DNA of 64,000 nt from Serratia quinivorans (GCF_946227985.1 NZ_CAMKGL010000002.1:519266-583265); one strand, 5' to 3'. Counted from the stretch's first letter, positions 31,176 through 40,982 are shown. Numbers and translations: made by a program. The notes: generated by a model from the sequence alone, not told the origin.

Positions 31176-31250
31176 ACCCACTAGCCTAGCCAGCCAGTTC
31201 CCATAACGGAAAGGGTTCTTGGTGCCAATACCACTTAATTTAGCCGAAAA

Positions 31251-31273
31251 AAAACCCCGCATTGCGGGGTTTT
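31251..31273. terminator. Bidirectional terminator between matP and ompA
   Basis: Perfect 10-bp stem AAAACCCCGC / GCGGGGTTTT with an ATT loop and T-runs on both strands. It serves the converging ompA and matP transcripts. Confidence 0.9.
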
Positions 31274-31290
31274 TTACTAAGAGTCGTAGC

Positions 31291-32367
31291 TTAGCCTTGT
31301 GGCTGAGTTACAACGTCTTTGATACCTTTAACTTCGATCTCTACGCGACGATCTGGTGCCAGGCAATCGATCTGTGCTTTGGTAGCACGGCCAGATTTGT
31401 AGCCACAGGTGTTGCCAGTGACGGAATCAGCTTCGCCCATACCACGTGCAGAGATTTTGTCTGAAGGAATACCTTTAGATACCAGGTAATCAACAACGCT
31501 TTGAGCGCGTTTTTCAGACAGTTTCTGGTTGTACTGGTCAGAACCAACGGCGTCGGTGTAACCCAGAACTACAACAGAACCATCTTTAGGATCCATGGAG
31601 CTCAGCTGAGTGTACAGCTGGTCCAGAGCCTGTTGACCTTGTGGTTTCAGAGTAGACTTGTTGAAGTTGAACAGCACGTCAGACTTCAGAGTGAAACGCT
31701 TGGTTTCAACAACTGGAGCCGGAGCTGGAGCTGGTGCTGGAGCAACAACATCATCTTGACCGAAACGGTAAGAAACACCCAGGCTCAGCATGGTGTTGTC
31801 TGGACGTGCGCCGACAGTACCTGCATCACCGATGTTGCTAACGAATTGGTAGTCCAGGCGAGTAGCCCAGTTTTTGGTCAGTGCGTATTCAACACCAACT
31901 GCTGCCAAAGGAGAAACGCCGGTGTCGTGGTCGCTCAGACGAGTGCCGTTACCGTAGTTAGCTTTGGAATCTGCACGCCATACCATGCCGCCCAGACGAG
32001 TGTAGATGTCCAGATCGTCCATGATTGGGTAGCTCAGTTTAGCGGCCAGTTGAACGCCCTGCGCTTTGAAAGCACCGTTGTTCACGCTGCCTTTGTAAGG
32101 CATACGGCCAAGCCAGTCATAGCCCAGCTCGAAGCCCAGGTATTGGTTCGCCTGGTAACCCAGGAACGCGCCAGCACCCAGTTGATCTTTATGGGTCGGG
32201 CCATTGCCGATACCATTCTGGTAACCGTTGCCGTAGAAACCAGTGTCATGGTACTGGGACCAGCCCAGTTTAGCACCAGTGTACCAGGTATTATCTTTTG
32301 GGGCGGCTTGCGCTACGGTAGCGAAACCAGCCAGTGCCACTGCTAATGCGATAGCTGTCTTTTTCAT
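31291..32367 (-). CDS. ompA: Outer membrane protein OmpA
   Basis: Abundant outer-membrane protein linking the membrane to peptidoglycan, 358 aa. It has a signal peptide [21 protein letters not shown], then an 8-strand beta-barrel (about 22-195) and the hinge APAPAPAPV. The periplasmic OmpA-like domain has the peptidoglycan-binding motif segment [20 protein letters not shown]. The start at 32367 follows GAGGCGCAAA, as in E. coli; an in-frame ATG at 32397 lies inside the leader. The surface-loop segments differ from E. coli, as usual between genera. Confidence 0.97.
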   Translation of the reverse strand: MKKTAIALAVALAGFATVAQAAPKDNTWYTGAKLGWSQYHDTGFYGNGYQNGIGNGPTHKDQLGAGAFLGYQANQYLGFELGYDWLGRMPYKGSVNNGAFKAQGVQLAAKLSYPIMDDLDIYTRLGGMVWRADSKANYGNGTRLSDHDTGVSPLAAVGVEYALTKNWATRLDYQFVSNIGDAGTVGARPDNTMLSLGVSYRFGQDDVVAPAPAPAPAPVVETKRFTLKSDVLFNFNKSTLKPQGQQALDQLYTQLSSMDPKDGSVVVLGYTDAVGSDQYNQKLSEKRAQSVVDYLVSKGIPSDKISARGMGEADSVTGNTCGYKSGRATKAQIDCLAPDRRVEIEVKGIKDVVTQPQG

Positions 32368-32725
32368 TTTGCGCCTCGTTATCATCCAAATAGGCAATGA
32401 GCTTTAAAGCTGTTTTAAGCCCTTGGTTAAATTCCTTCGCCAAGGTTTGAGCCCTCGTTTGTTACTCTGCCAGTTTATCTGGCGTTATAGAGCAACCTTG
32501 GCGATGTAAAGTCTACAACGTGGCGCGAAAGTTACAAGTGTGATGTGATAAAGCTCTAAAAAAAAACGCAGAAATATACATGTTTACTAACATTCACCGG
32601 CAAAAAAACGCGCATTTTAACCTTGGTTTTGGGACGCGGAACCGCAGCCACACTCGCTTTGTCCCTGATCCTATAAAGGTTCCCTTGCCGGGAGACGAAA
32701 ATGATGGGAAAAATCCTAAATTTAC
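32368..32725 (-). promoter_or_regulatory. 358-bp gap: ompA promoter and long 5' leader
   Basis: The minus strand keeps the E. coli ompA promoter sequence TTGTAGACTTTACATCGCC (near 32501-32519). This implies transcription from about 32500 and a leader near 133 nt, the E. coli length. A hairpin GCCAG-TTTAT-CTGGC (32469-32483) lies near the transcript 5' end; the E. coli leader is known for a stabilising 5' stem-loop and as a MicA target. TGTGATGTGAT at 32540-32550 is a poor half-match to a CRP site. The part next to sulA shows nothing else. Confidence 0.6.
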
Positions 32726-33232
32726 TTAATGATACAAAGAAGAGTGAATTTTTAGGGTGGAACAGTGTCCGTGAATCGGGTTTATGTCACGTTGAGGACG
32801 CATAATGAACCCATAAGCGTTACCTAATTCTGCCGCACGCCTTAATTTTAGACGATCTTCTTCTGTAAGATCGGGCAGCCATCCAAGTACTACACTGTAG
32901 TTACCCGTCAGCAGCGCTTTTTCCATCGCTTCAACCGTGTCCAGAGGGTTAATTTGGCTCAGCTGTACCACTTTTCCAACCGGCAAGCCGGACTGTTGTA
33001 GCCATAATTTACTCAGTTTTTGCCGTGGCGTCAGCCATAACAACCACCGTGACTGCATACCCAACTGCTGCAGGAGAGGCAACAATAATTGTGCCACCGC
33101 GGGCTGATGCTCGTTGTAAACAAGTTCACTGATAAGGCCATTCTCTTTGCCAGCATCCGTGCTCTCTGCAGCTTTATTCACCGCAAAAGAGGTGTGGCTT
33201 AAATGGGGTTTGTAGAGTGATTGAGTACGCAT
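32726..33232 (-). CDS. sulA: SOS cell division inhibitor SulA
   Basis: Blocks FtsZ polymerisation after DNA damage; 168 aa (E. coli 169). The conserved core includes [20 protein letters not shown] and [20 protein letters not shown]. The C-terminus KIHSSLYH matches the E. coli tail, whose final histidine region is recognised by Lon. A near-perfect LexA box lies 21 bp upstream. It is divergent from sxy. Confidence 0.95.
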   Translation of the reverse strand: MRTQSLYKPHLSHTSFAVNKAAESTDAGKENGLISELVYNEHQPAVAQLLLPLLQQLGMQSRWLLWLTPRQKLSKLWLQQSGLPVGKVVQLSQINPLDTVEAMEKALLTGNYSVVLGWLPDLTEEDRLKLRRAAELGNAYGFIMRPQRDINPIHGHCSTLKIHSSLYH

Positions 33233-33253
33233 AAAGTATCCCGCCCGTAGTGT

Positions 33254-33273
33254 TACTGTATGTTTATACAGTA
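33254..33273 (-). promoter_or_regulatory. LexA box of sulA
   Basis: TACTGTATGTTTATACAGTA is a 20-bp LexA operator with both CTGT/ACAG half-sites and symmetric flanks. It lies 22-41 bp before the sulA start. Confidence 0.93.
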
Positions 33274-33281
33274 CATCCAGT

Positions 33282-33324
33282 TGTGATTAAGATCAACTCA
33301 AATCTTCGTAGTACCTCGCATAAT
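33282..33324 (+). promoter_or_regulatory. sxy promoter with CRP site
   Basis: TGTGA-TTAAGA-TCAAC (33282-33297) matches CRP half-sites 5/5 and 3/5 around a 6-bp spacer. CATAAT (33319-33324) is the -10. With a start near 33331, the CRP site is centred at -41.5, the class II activation position. E. coli sxy also depends on CRP. The leader would be about 135 nt. Confidence 0.6.
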
Positions 33325-33465
33325 TGCGATCATTTCTCATACACCGGACGTTTGTGATTGGCATGACTGCAGATAGTGCGTATTTTTCTAATTACTTGTT
33401 CACGTTACTTTTATTTCATTGATGTGGGGAATAATAGAACACTAATACTACACAAGGAGAACGCT

Positions 33466-34125
33466 ATGAAAGGGACATCAAGTGGAAGGATCGTGCAGGC
33501 CAAAGCGTATTTTTACGCATTAGGCGGCATTACTACACGCTCGCAATTTGGCGGTTATGGGCTATTGGCCGACGGCATCATGTTCGCTGTGATTTCCGAA
33601 GGGGAGCTGTATCTTCGCGCGACGGATAGCCTGGAGCCTGCTTTTCGGTCTCGCGGAATGGTTAATATGGTGTACTCAAAACGCGGGGTACCTATTACCA
33701 TGCGTTATTACTGGGTCGATGAAACGCTGTGGCGCGACAGGAGGGAGCTTGTGGGGTTAGCCTGGCAGGCTATTCGTGAAGCGCGCCGGGAACTCAAGGT
33801 TAAAACGGATAATCAAGGGCGGCTGAAAACCTTACCAAACATCGATATCAATATGGAACGGTTACTTTGGCGGGCAGGCATTCGTAATGTTTATGATTTG
33901 CGCCTGAATGGCGCCAAACGCAGCTATCTTCGTCTGTTGCAGCAGCAGCGCAATTTAGGATTGCGGGTACTGCTTTCTTTGGGCGGGGCCATTGCCGGTT
34001 ATCATCATGCGGCTTTACCTTCGGAAATGCGCAGTGAGCTGACGAATTGGTTCGAGCGTACCATGTCGTTACTTAGTCACGGACATAGTCCGGGAGTCCG
34101 GGGCCTGATAAAAGGCCCCGGGTGA
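33466..34125 (+). CDS. sxy: Competence/CRP co-regulator Sxy (TfoX)
   Basis: Co-activator needed with CRP at competence (CRP-S) promoters; 219 aa (E. coli 209). It has a TfoX N-terminal domain (about 10-100: YFYALGGITTRSQFGGYGLL) and a helical TfoX C-terminal domain (about 115-200: LPNIDINMERLLWRAGIRNV). The start at 33466 follows AAGGAG; an earlier in-frame ATG at 33376 precedes it without a ribosome-binding site. Its stop directly abuts the stop of yccS, and its last codons form the stem CCGGGGCCT / AGGCCCCGG (34098-34121). Confidence 0.93.
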   Translation: MKGTSSGRIVQAKAYFYALGGITTRSQFGGYGLLADGIMFAVISEGELYLRATDSLEPAFRSRGMVNMVYSKRGVPITMRYYWVDETLWRDRRELVGLAWQAIREARRELKVKTDNQGRLKTLPNIDINMERLLWRAGIRNVYDLRLNGAKRSYLRLLQQQRNLGLRVLLSLGGAIAGYHHAALPSEMRSELTNWFERTMSLLSHGHSPGVRGLIKGPG

Positions 34126-36261
34126 TCAAGCCGATTTGCCGATTTGCGCATTAAGCATGGTGAGTTCCGGCAGCAGCTCGATGACCAGTCCAATTTGCTG
34201 CAACACCAACTGATCTTTGCTTTCCGGTTCCGGCGCAGCGTGCGTAATACGTTCAGCCAGGCTTTCCAACGCCTGAGTGATGCGCCGGTCGTCCAGCTCC
34301 TCCTGGTGCAGTGCGCCATCGACATAACAAACTGCATCATTTAACAGATCCAGCGTAGCAGGGTTGGTCAGATGCTCACGGTGTGCACCCAGCGCAGAGA
34401 TATAACTCAACAAGGTGTGGTTTAAACACAACAGGCGGAAGGCGGCTTCCTGAACTTCTTTATTAGCTTTTGGATCGGCCGACATATTAGATATCACCGA
34501 AGCCAGTTCTGCATCACTGTTATGTGCATCCCTGCGAGCGATACGATAAGGAAGGCCGTTGTCTTTACCCTGATGATACTGCACCAGAATGGCATCCAGA
34601 TAGCGGCAGTTGGCGTTCAGCGTTTTACTGACGACTGCCGGCAATTGGCGGAACTTCCAGTCAGGCCAGATAAAACTGACTGCAGCCCAGGCGATGGCAC
34701 ACCCCAGAATAGTGTCATAAACCCGTGGCGCGGCCACTTCAAAACCTTCACCCAGCAAGTTAAAGCACAGCAACACCAGCAGGGTAATAAACATGGTGGC
34801 ATGTGCGTATTGCACGGTCCGAAAGGCGAAGAACAGAACGCCGCTGATGACGATCAGCACCATCTGGCCTTCCAGCGAGGGCACAAAATAGAGGATCGGC
34901 AGGCCGATAAGAATGCCGGCCAGCGTACCGATAATTCGAAGGGCCAGCCTGCGACGCGTGGCGTTGTAATTGGGTTGGCAGACAAACAGGCTGGTTAACA
35001 GGATCCAATAACCGTGCTGCATGCCGGTAAACTGAATAAAGGCGTAGCCCACGCACAGTACCACTGACATACGAATGGCGTGGCGGAACAAGGCGGACTG
35101 AGGTGTTAGATGGCGGCTGATGCGCAGACGGATATCGCTCCAGCCGGTGAGCCGGTCATCCGACAGACTATTCTCTTCTGCCAGGCCACTGGCCAGTGCC
35201 TGCTCGGACTCAATATTTGCCAGTTGGGCGTCAATTGCGCGTAAATTTTTCAACAGGTGCGATAGTGCTTTGGTCAGCTCACGGTTTTCCGGAGTTACGG
35301 CAATGCGAGTCAGTGCTTCTTCAATACGGCCAAAGGCCGGTTCGAAACGAAGGTTGTGCTGATACTTTTGCCGCAGCAAAATCGACTGTGCCAACTGCTG
35401 ACAGGCGCGAGCCTGCATGCTGAGCAAGCGTTGGAAACGAAACAAAATATCACTGTGACGAAACTGTCGACTCAGTGCCTGATATTGAACGTGGGAGGAA
35501 CTGGCGCGCTCATGGATATCCTGGGCAACGAAATAATAATGCAGCGTGCGGCGGGTACCGCGTTGTCCTCGGTCGCCTTTTAACCGCGTCAGCAATGAAA
35601 CTTTGGTCTGGTTAAGAATGGTCACCAGAGCACTGTTGGCCATGGCAACGTCCATCCACGGCAGGTCTGCATCATGCTCGACGTCTGGGTCAAATAGGTT
35701 GGCCTTGGCATCCAGATAACTTGCCAATTGATTGTAACAACGCGCCAGATTTTCCTGCAGAGGTCGGATAGGAAAGATCAGGTGGCCAATCAGCGTCAGC
35801 AGGTTGTACCACAGGGCTCCAATGATCAGCAGCGTCGGTTGTTGATACCAGGCGTCATACATTGAGGTGCCTAGCATGGTATAGACTGCGATCAGCAAGG
35901 CACCAAACGCAATGGTGGCGTAACGTTGCCCCAGAGCACCCAGCAAAATAAAACCGCAGGTGGAGGCGGTGAGGCCAAGAGCGAACAGCCACGGATAAGG
36001 AAACAGCAGTTCAATGGAGGCGGAAGCAACAAAAAAACACACCAGTGTGATCAACAGATTGCGTAACCTGCCAGCCAGGCGATCATCCAGATCGGTCAAC
36101 GCCGCTGCCACCACTCCCAAAGTCAAGGGAATGGTAAGTTTGGGAATGGCTAACCACCAGGGGACGGCGGCTGCACCCGCCAGTGCAATGAAGATGCGCA
36201 GATCATAAAGCAGATTGCTGTTGTAGGCATAACGGCGTATTGCTGGTGCAAAAGAGAGCAC
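34126..36261 (-). CDS. yccS: YccS, FUSC-family inner membrane protein
   Basis: Inner-membrane protein of 711 aa of the aromatic-acid-exporter/fusaric-acid-resistance (FUSC) type. Two clusters of about six membrane helices (about 18-145 and about 385-510) are separated by a long soluble domain, with another soluble domain at the C-terminus. The transport role is inferred from the family; E. coli YccS has no firm substrate. It starts with GTG, behind GAGGAG 7 nt upstream. It is 26 nt downstream of yccF, forming an operon. Confidence 0.9.
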   Translation of the reverse strand: MLSFAPAIRRYAYNSNLLYDLRIFIALAGAAAVPWWLAIPKLTIPLTLGVVAAALTDLDDRLAGRLRNLLITLVCFFVASASIELLFPYPWLFALGLTASTCGFILLGALGQRYATIAFGALLIAVYTMLGTSMYDAWYQQPTLLIIGALWYNLLTLIGHLIFPIRPLQENLARCYNQLASYLDAKANLFDPDVEHDADLPWMDVAMANSALVTILNQTKVSLLTRLKGDRGQRGTRRTLHYYFVAQDIHERASSSHVQYQALSRQFRHSDILFRFQRLLSMQARACQQLAQSILLRQKYQHNLRFEPAFGRIEEALTRIAVTPENRELTKALSHLLKNLRAIDAQLANIESEQALASGLAEENSLSDDRLTGWSDIRLRISRHLTPQSALFRHAIRMSVVLCVGYAFIQFTGMQHGYWILLTSLFVCQPNYNATRRRLALRIIGTLAGILIGLPILYFVPSLEGQMVLIVISGVLFFAFRTVQYAHATMFITLLVLLCFNLLGEGFEVAAPRVYDTILGCAIAWAAVSFIWPDWKFRQLPAVVSKTLNANCRYLDAILVQYHQGKDNGLPYRIARRDAHNSDAELASVISNMSADPKANKEVQEAAFRLLCLNHTLLSYISALGAHREHLTNPATLDLLNDAVCYVDGALHQEELDDRRITQALESLAERITHAAPEPESKDQLVLQQIGLVIELLPELTMLNAQIGKSA

Positions 36262-36287
36262 GAAAAACTCCTCAGGCGGAGAAAAAA

Positions 36288-36740
36288 TTAACGCTGCTGA
36301 TACTGACGTCGGGCATTTTCAGTTCTGGCCTGTTGCGCCATTTCAACGGATACCACACGTCGCCCGACCGGCCACAGGGCAATGGCGGCGATTTTAAAAT
36401 TGGCTATACCCACCGGGATGCCAATAATCGTTACACACTGCACAATCCCGGCGGCAATATGCGACAGGCACAGCCACCAGCCGAACAGGATCAGCCAGAT
36501 AATGTTCAGCAGTGAGCCACTGGCAGAAAGCAGTGCATTGCTTTTTTCCGGGTACAATTCATTAACGTGAATTGCTTCGTTACCGAATGGCAGTAACGAT
36601 AGCTTGGTGATTTCCCAGCAGGAGCGGGTTAGCGGAAGGGTGATGATCAGCACTACGCTAAACACCGTTGCGACCAGCCAGCCAAGGGTGGTGAAAAAGC
36701 CGCCTAACACAAAATTAAGAATATTCAGTACAGTACGCAT
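36288..36740 (-). CDS. yccF: YccF family inner membrane protein
   Basis: Small membrane protein, 150 aa (E. coli 148), with two DUF307 repeats, each containing hydrophobic helices and the motifs FTLPLTRSCWEI-like and IIGIPVGIANFKIAAIALWP. The function is not established. The start MRTVLNILNFVLGG is taken from the E. coli protein; an ATG three codons earlier (36749, MTTMRT) is possible, and neither has a strong ribosome-binding site. First gene of yccF-yccS, divergent from helD. Confidence 0.9.
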   Translation of the reverse strand: MRTVLNILNFVLGGFFTTLGWLVATVFSVVLIITLPLTRSCWEITKLSLLPFGNEAIHVNELYPEKSNALLSASGSLLNIIWLILFGWWLCLSHIAAGIVQCVTIIGIPVGIANFKIAAIALWPVGRRVVSVEMAQQARTENARRQYQQR

Positions 36741-36905
36741 AGTCGTCATTCTGCTCTAATGATGGCCAAACCGCGATGCGGTGCGTTTGCTATCAAAACG
36801 CAAAATCTATTCTACCCTTTTTTTAGCGCTAGAGTGCCACTGCTTATCGCAGGTAAACTGGCAGATATCCGTTATTTAATCTCAACATAGTCATGGCGCG
36901 ACGAT

Positions 36906-38960
36906 ATGGAACTTAAAGCGACATCGCTGGGGAAACACCTGGCTCAGCATCCTTACAACCGTGTGCGGTTGCTGCACGCTGGTGTCGAGGTGAGCGGTGA
37001 AAAGCATGAATATCTTATTCCTTTCAATCAGTTGATTCATGTCCGGTGCAAGCGGGGCATCGTCTGGGGCGAGCTGGAGTTTGAGCTGCCGGATGAGAAA
37101 GTGGTGCGCCTGCATGGTACTGAATGGCAGGAAACCCAACGCTTCTATCATTATCTCCAGCAGGCCTGGCAACAGTGGAGCGCCGAAATGAGCGAGGTCA
37201 GTGCCGGCGTGTTGCAACAACAGGTTGAACATATCCAGCGTATTGAACAGCAGGATAAATGGTTTAAAAAATCCGAACTGGGCAAGCTGCAGCAACAAAT
37301 TCGCGAGTCTTTCGGTGCCTTACCTATGCCGGTGGCGCGACTGGAGCAATTTGACAATTGTCGGGATGATTATCTGCTTTGTCAGCAATGGCTGCTGCAT
37401 GGGTTGCACAGTGTAGGGCAGCGTAATCAGCAGTGGACCGAACGTATGCTGGAGAGCTACCACGACTTCTTCCAGAACATCGAAACTTCCCCCCTCAACG
37501 ACTCGCAAAGCCGCGCAGTAGTTAATGGCGAAGATTCAGTGTTGGTACTGGCCGGGGCTGGCAGCGGAAAAACCTCGGTGCTGGTGGCGCGAGCCGGTTG
37601 GCTGCTGCGTCGTCAGGAGGCTGAACCGGGGCAAATACTGTTGTTGGCGTTTGGCCGTCAGGCAGCGGAAGAGATGAACGAGCGCATTCAGGAGCGCCTG
37701 GGCAGCGTGGCCATTCAAGCCAAAACCTTCCACGCATTGGCACTGCAGATTATCCAGCAGGGTAACCGCAAGGTACCGGCGATCAGTAAGCTGGAAACGG
37801 ACAGTAAGGCTCGAAGAGCCTTGTTGATAACCCATTGGCAGCAGCAGTGTGCAGAAAAAAAAGCACAGGCTAAAGGGTGGCGTCAATGGTTGCTCGAAGA
37901 ACTGGAATGGGAAGTGCCGGAAGGTGATTTTTGGCAGGATAAACGCCTGGCAGAACGGTTGGCTGGCCGACTGGAACGTTGGCTGGGGTTGATGCGGATG
38001 CACGGCGGTAGCCAGGCGGAAATGATCGAACAGGCGGATGAAGAGGTCCGTGACCTGTTTTCAAAACGTATCCGGCTGATGGCACCGTTGCTCAAAGCCT
38101 GGAAAGGCGCCCTGAAAGATGAGGGGGCAGTAGACTTTTCCGGCCTGATCCATCAGGCGGTCAATATTCTGGAGAAAGGGCGTTTTGTCAGCCCGTGGAA
38201 ACATATCCTGGTCGATGAGTTTCAGGATATCTCACCGCAACGGGCACAACTGCTGGCGGCGCTACGTAAACAAAACAAACAGACCTGCCTGTTTGCTGTG
38301 GGTGATGACTGGCAGGCTATCTACCGTTTCAGCGGGGCCGAACTGACGCTGACCACAGCATTTGCCGAGAACTTTGGCGAAGGGGCACAATGTGCGCTCG
38401 ACACCACTTACCGTTTCAATGAACGCATTGGTGAGGTGGCGAACCGCTTTGTACAGCAGAATCCATACCAGTTGAAGAAACCGCTGAACAGCCTGAGTAA
38501 AGGCAACAAGAAATCGGTGGTTCTGCTAGCGCATGAACAGCTCGAAAATTTGTTGGATAAGCTGAGTGGCTATGCCAAGCCGGAGGAGCGGATTCTGGTG
38601 TTGGCACGTTACCATCATCTGAAGCCGCAAGCGTTGTCAAAAGCGGCAACCCGCTGGCCTAAATTGACCATTGAGTTTATGACCATCCACGCCAGCAAAG
38701 GGCAGCAGGCTGAGTACGTGATTATCGCCGGTTTGCATCAGGGTAACGACGGTTTTCCTGCGGTTGCGCGTGAGTCGATATTAGAAGATGTTCTGTTGCC
38801 GCAGCCGGAAGACTTCCCGGATGCCGAGGAGCGGCGACTGCTGTACGTGGCGCTAACTCGCGCCAAGCATCAGGTGTGGTTATTGCAGGATCGCGAGCGT
38901 CCTTCAGTGTTCGTTGAACAACTGCAGGATCTTGGCGTACCCTCGCAGAAGAAGCCCTAA
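36906..38960 (+). CDS. helD: DNA helicase IV
   Basis: Superfamily 1A 3'-5' DNA helicase of recombination and repair; 684 aa (same length as E. coli). The N-terminal domain (about 1-200) is specific to HelD. The helicase core has Walker A AGAGSGKT at 216-223, motif II VDEFQDIS, motif III GDDWQAIYRFSGAE and motif VI YVALTRAKH. It is monocistronic, with a small hairpin before the convergent mgsA. Confidence 0.96.
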   Translation: MELKATSLGKHLAQHPYNRVRLLHAGVEVSGEKHEYLIPFNQLIHVRCKRGIVWGELEFELPDEKVVRLHGTEWQETQRFYHYLQQAWQQWSAEMSEVSAGVLQQQVEHIQRIEQQDKWFKKSELGKLQQQIRESFGALPMPVARLEQFDNCRDDYLLCQQWLLHGLHSVGQRNQQWTERMLESYHDFFQNIETSPLNDSQSRAVVNGEDSVLVLAGAGSGKTSVLVARAGWLLRRQEAEPGQILLLAFGRQAAEEMNERIQERLGSVAIQAKTFHALALQIIQQGNRKVPAISKLETDSKARRALLITHWQQQCAEKKAQAKGWRQWLLEELEWEVPEGDFWQDKRLAERLAGRLERWLGLMRMHGGSQAEMIEQADEEVRDLFSKRIRLMAPLLKAWKGALKDEGAVDFSGLIHQAVNILEKGRFVSPWKHILVDEFQDISPQRAQLLAALRKQNKQTCLFAVGDDWQAIYRFSGAELTLTTAFAENFGEGAQCALDTTYRFNERIGEVANRFVQQNPYQLKKPLNSLSKGNKKSVVLLAHEQLENLLDKLSGYAKPEERILVLARYHHLKPQALSKAATRWPKLTIEFMTIHASKGQQAEYVIIAGLHQGNDGFPAVARESILEDVLLPQPEDFPDAEERRLLYVALTRAKHQVWLLQDRERPSVFVEQLQDLGVPSQKKP

Positions 38961-38967
38961 ACCCAAT

Positions 38968-38985
38968 GCCTGGCGGAAACCAGGC
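38968..38985. terminator. Hairpin between helD and mgsA
   Basis: Stem GCCTGG / CCAGGC with a 6-nt loop between the convergent stops. The T-runs are poor, so termination efficiency is uncertain. Confidence 0.45.
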
Positions 38986-38993
38986 CGTGATGG

Positions 38994-39452
38994 TTACTTC
39001 AGACGATCCTGCAAGTAGCGTTGGTAGTCAGGGATGGCGATTTCCACTTCGCTCTTGAACAGTGAGGAGTCAATCAGGAAGTCTGCGGTGGAGCGGTTGG
39101 TGGCGACGGGAATATTCCATACTGTCGCCAGGCGCAGCAGGGCTTTCACATCCGGATCGTGGGGCACTGCGTTCAATGGATCCCAAAAGAAAATCAACAT
39201 ATCGATTTTGCCTTCGGCAATCAGTGCCCCCACCTGCTGGTCACCCCCCATAGGTCCGCTCAGCATGCTATTTACCGGAATACCGGTGGCTTGCTGGATC
39301 AGGTTACCGGTAGTTCCGGTGGCATAAAGTTGGTGTTGTTCCAGCACGGACTTATTGTCTTCAACCCATGCCAGCAGGGCTTGCTTACGGTGATCGTGCG
39401 CCACCAGCGCAATGTGTTTGCGCGCGGCGATAGTGCGGGTAGTAAATTCCAT
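38994..39452 (-). CDS. mgsA: Methylglyoxal synthase
   Basis: Converts dihydroxyacetone phosphate to methylglyoxal, relieving phosphate stress from sugar-phosphate build-up; 152 aa as in E. coli. Phosphate and substrate contacts lie in ATGTTGNLI and [14 protein letters not shown], and catalytic-region residues in [20 protein letters not shown]. The start [20 protein letters not shown] is chosen by E. coli alignment and AAGGAA 6 nt upstream, not the longer frame to 39509. Confidence 0.96.
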   Translation of the reverse strand: MEFTTRTIAARKHIALVAHDHRKQALLAWVEDNKSVLEQHQLYATGTTGNLIQQATGIPVNSMLSGPMGGDQQVGALIAEGKIDMLIFFWDPLNAVPHDPDVKALLRLATVWNIPVATNRSTADFLIDSSLFKSEVEIAIPDYQRYLQDRLK

Positions 39453-39545
39453 CTGGAGTTCCTTCGCTAATCGGGTGATGTGCGACAGATTACTGAAACT
39501 GTTTTTCACTGCCTAGCGTTTACACCTGAAAATGCGAAGAAAGCG

Positions 39546-39564
39546 CGCCTTTAAATAAAAGGCG
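39546..39564 (-). terminator. Possible terminator of yccT
   Basis: Stem CGCCTTT / AAAGGCG with an AT loop, 14 bp past the yccT stop. On the minus strand it is followed by GCGCGCTTTCTT, a weak T-run. Confidence 0.45.
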
Positions 39565-39577
39565 TCATCAATCTTGC

Positions 39578-40249
39578 TTAACGCACCGCCTGTTTATTTG
39601 CCCAATGAAGAAAACGTTTCTGCGTTTCTTTGTCTGCCTGCTGGAACCAGTATTGCAGCATTTGCTCGGAAACGTTTTCACCTTTCAGTGTCACTGTGGG
39701 GGAGTTTAACGCTGCACTCGCCAGCGGTGAGCCGGTTGTGGTGGAGCGAACATGGGTGAACGCCGGTACGGAAGCCGGGTGTTTCTGACTGTTGTAATCC
39801 GCCATCAACTTTTCCAGATCGATGTTAAGCGTGATGTCGTCGGGGCGTAATACGTCGTGTTTCATGGCCAACGCATTGCCGTTCTTATCAATTACCTGAT
39901 AATTGAACGTTTTATCAAATCGCTGACCATCCCGGACATTTTCAATACGCGGCAGCTCAATGGCTACGGAGCTGATATTTTGCGTATTGAAGGTGGCGAT
40001 CAGCGGAGGTGAAGCATAGACAGTTTGTTCGTTTTGCCCTGAGCGTACAGATTTGGCCACTTTAAAGAGTAATTGATGTTGTCCGCCATCCAGCTCCAGG
40101 CTGTCAGCGCCTTTTAACAACGAACCTGTCATTTTCTTGCCGTCGACCACCAGCAGGTCGATGTCAGGAGAGAGTTTCAGGGTCGTAGCCGCGGCAGGCA
40201 TGCTGATACCGATGCTGAGCAGCGCCGCAACCATCAGACCAAATTTCAT
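39578..40249 (-). CDS. yccT: YccT/CsgI family periplasmic protein (DUF2057)
   Basis: Exported protein of 223 aa with a signal peptide MKFGLMVAALLSIGISMPAAA before TTLKLSPDIDLLVVDGKKM. The family (DUF2057) includes YccT of E. coli and Salmonella, reported as a curli assembly inhibitor and renamed CsgI. Whether this Serratia makes curli is not visible here, so only the family is asserted. The C-terminus ends in a helical segment (SEQMLQYWFQQADKETQKRF). It is divergent from yccU with a 261-bp AT-rich gap. Confidence 0.88.
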   Translation of the reverse strand: MKFGLMVAALLSIGISMPAAATTLKLSPDIDLLVVDGKKMTGSLLKGADSLELDGGQHQLLFKVAKSVRSGQNEQTVYASPPLIATFNTQNISSVAIELPRIENVRDGQRFDKTFNYQVIDKNGNALAMKHDVLRPDDITLNIDLEKLMADYNSQKHPASVPAFTHVRSTTTGSPLASAALNSPTVTLKGENVSEQMLQYWFQQADKETQKRFLHWANKQAVR

Positions 40250-40510
40250 TGTTATCTCCTTATAAGCGCATCGCTATTAGTGTTGAACACGCCATAGACT
40301 GTGTCAAAGTTTTTCAGTATTGCGTTCTATTGTTACAAATATACACATTTATATTTATTTTGACACCATTTAACCCGACAGAGGCTGACAGTGACAGCAT
40401 CAGACCGCAAAAGTCGCCGGGAGTTTCCGTGACTCTGGGTTTAGCCGATTTAAGGTCAGTGGGTTACACTCGAAATAGGGAAATCCCCCGTCGATAATTG
40501 GGAGCGGAAA

Positions 40511-40924
40511 ATGCAAGACAACGATATTGCCGGCCTGCTGCAGCAGGTGAAAACCATTGCGCTGGTGGGCGCCAGTGATAATCCGGCGCGGCCGAGTTAT
40601 GGCGTGATGGCCTATCTGCTTGCTCAGGGTTATCAGGTTACGCCGGTCAGCCCAAAACTGGCGGGGCAAACCTTTCTGGGCCAGCAGGCCTACGCCACGT
40701 TGAAGGATATCCCGCATCCGGTGGATATGGTTGACGTGTTCCGTAATTCAGAAGCGGCATATGCGGTAGCGCAAGAGGCCATTGCGATTGGTGCCAAAGT
40801 ATTGTGGCTGCAAATCGGCGTCATTAATGAGCAGGCCGCGGCATTGGCAAACGAGGCGGGGCTGAAAGTGGTGATGGATCGCTGCCCTAAAATCGAAATT
40901 CCGCGTCTGGGACTGGAACGCTGA
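40511..40924 (+). CDS. yccU: YccU, CoA-binding domain protein
   Basis: Rossmann-fold CoA-binding protein of 137 aa, cytoplasmic. Nucleotide-binding loop ALVGASDNPARPSYGVM, then VDMVDVFRNSEAAYAVAQEA and the conserved MDRCPKIEIPRL tail. The biochemical role is unknown. GGAG lies 7 nt before ATG. Followed by a terminator. Confidence 0.9.
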   Translation: MQDNDIAGLLQQVKTIALVGASDNPARPSYGVMAYLLAQGYQVTPVSPKLAGQTFLGQQAYATLKDIPHPVDMVDVFRNSEAAYAVAQEAIAIGAKVLWLQIGVINEQAAALANEAGLKVVMDRCPKIEIPRLGLER

Positions 40925-40934
40925 AAGAAAAAAA

Positions 40935-40955
40935 CCTGGCATGGTGCCAGGCTTT
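40935..40955 (+). terminator. Terminator of yccU
   Basis: Stem CCTGGCA / TGCCAGG with a short loop followed by CTTTT, 10 bp after the yccU stop. A-rich bases precede it, so it may also serve hspQ on the minus strand. Confidence 0.75.
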
Positions 40956-40982
40956 TATCAGGTGTTTCTCAGGCCTGGCGCA

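Noticed and set aside
32540-32550. CRP site at the ompA promoter
   Set aside because: Only one half-site is recognisable; too weak to list separately.
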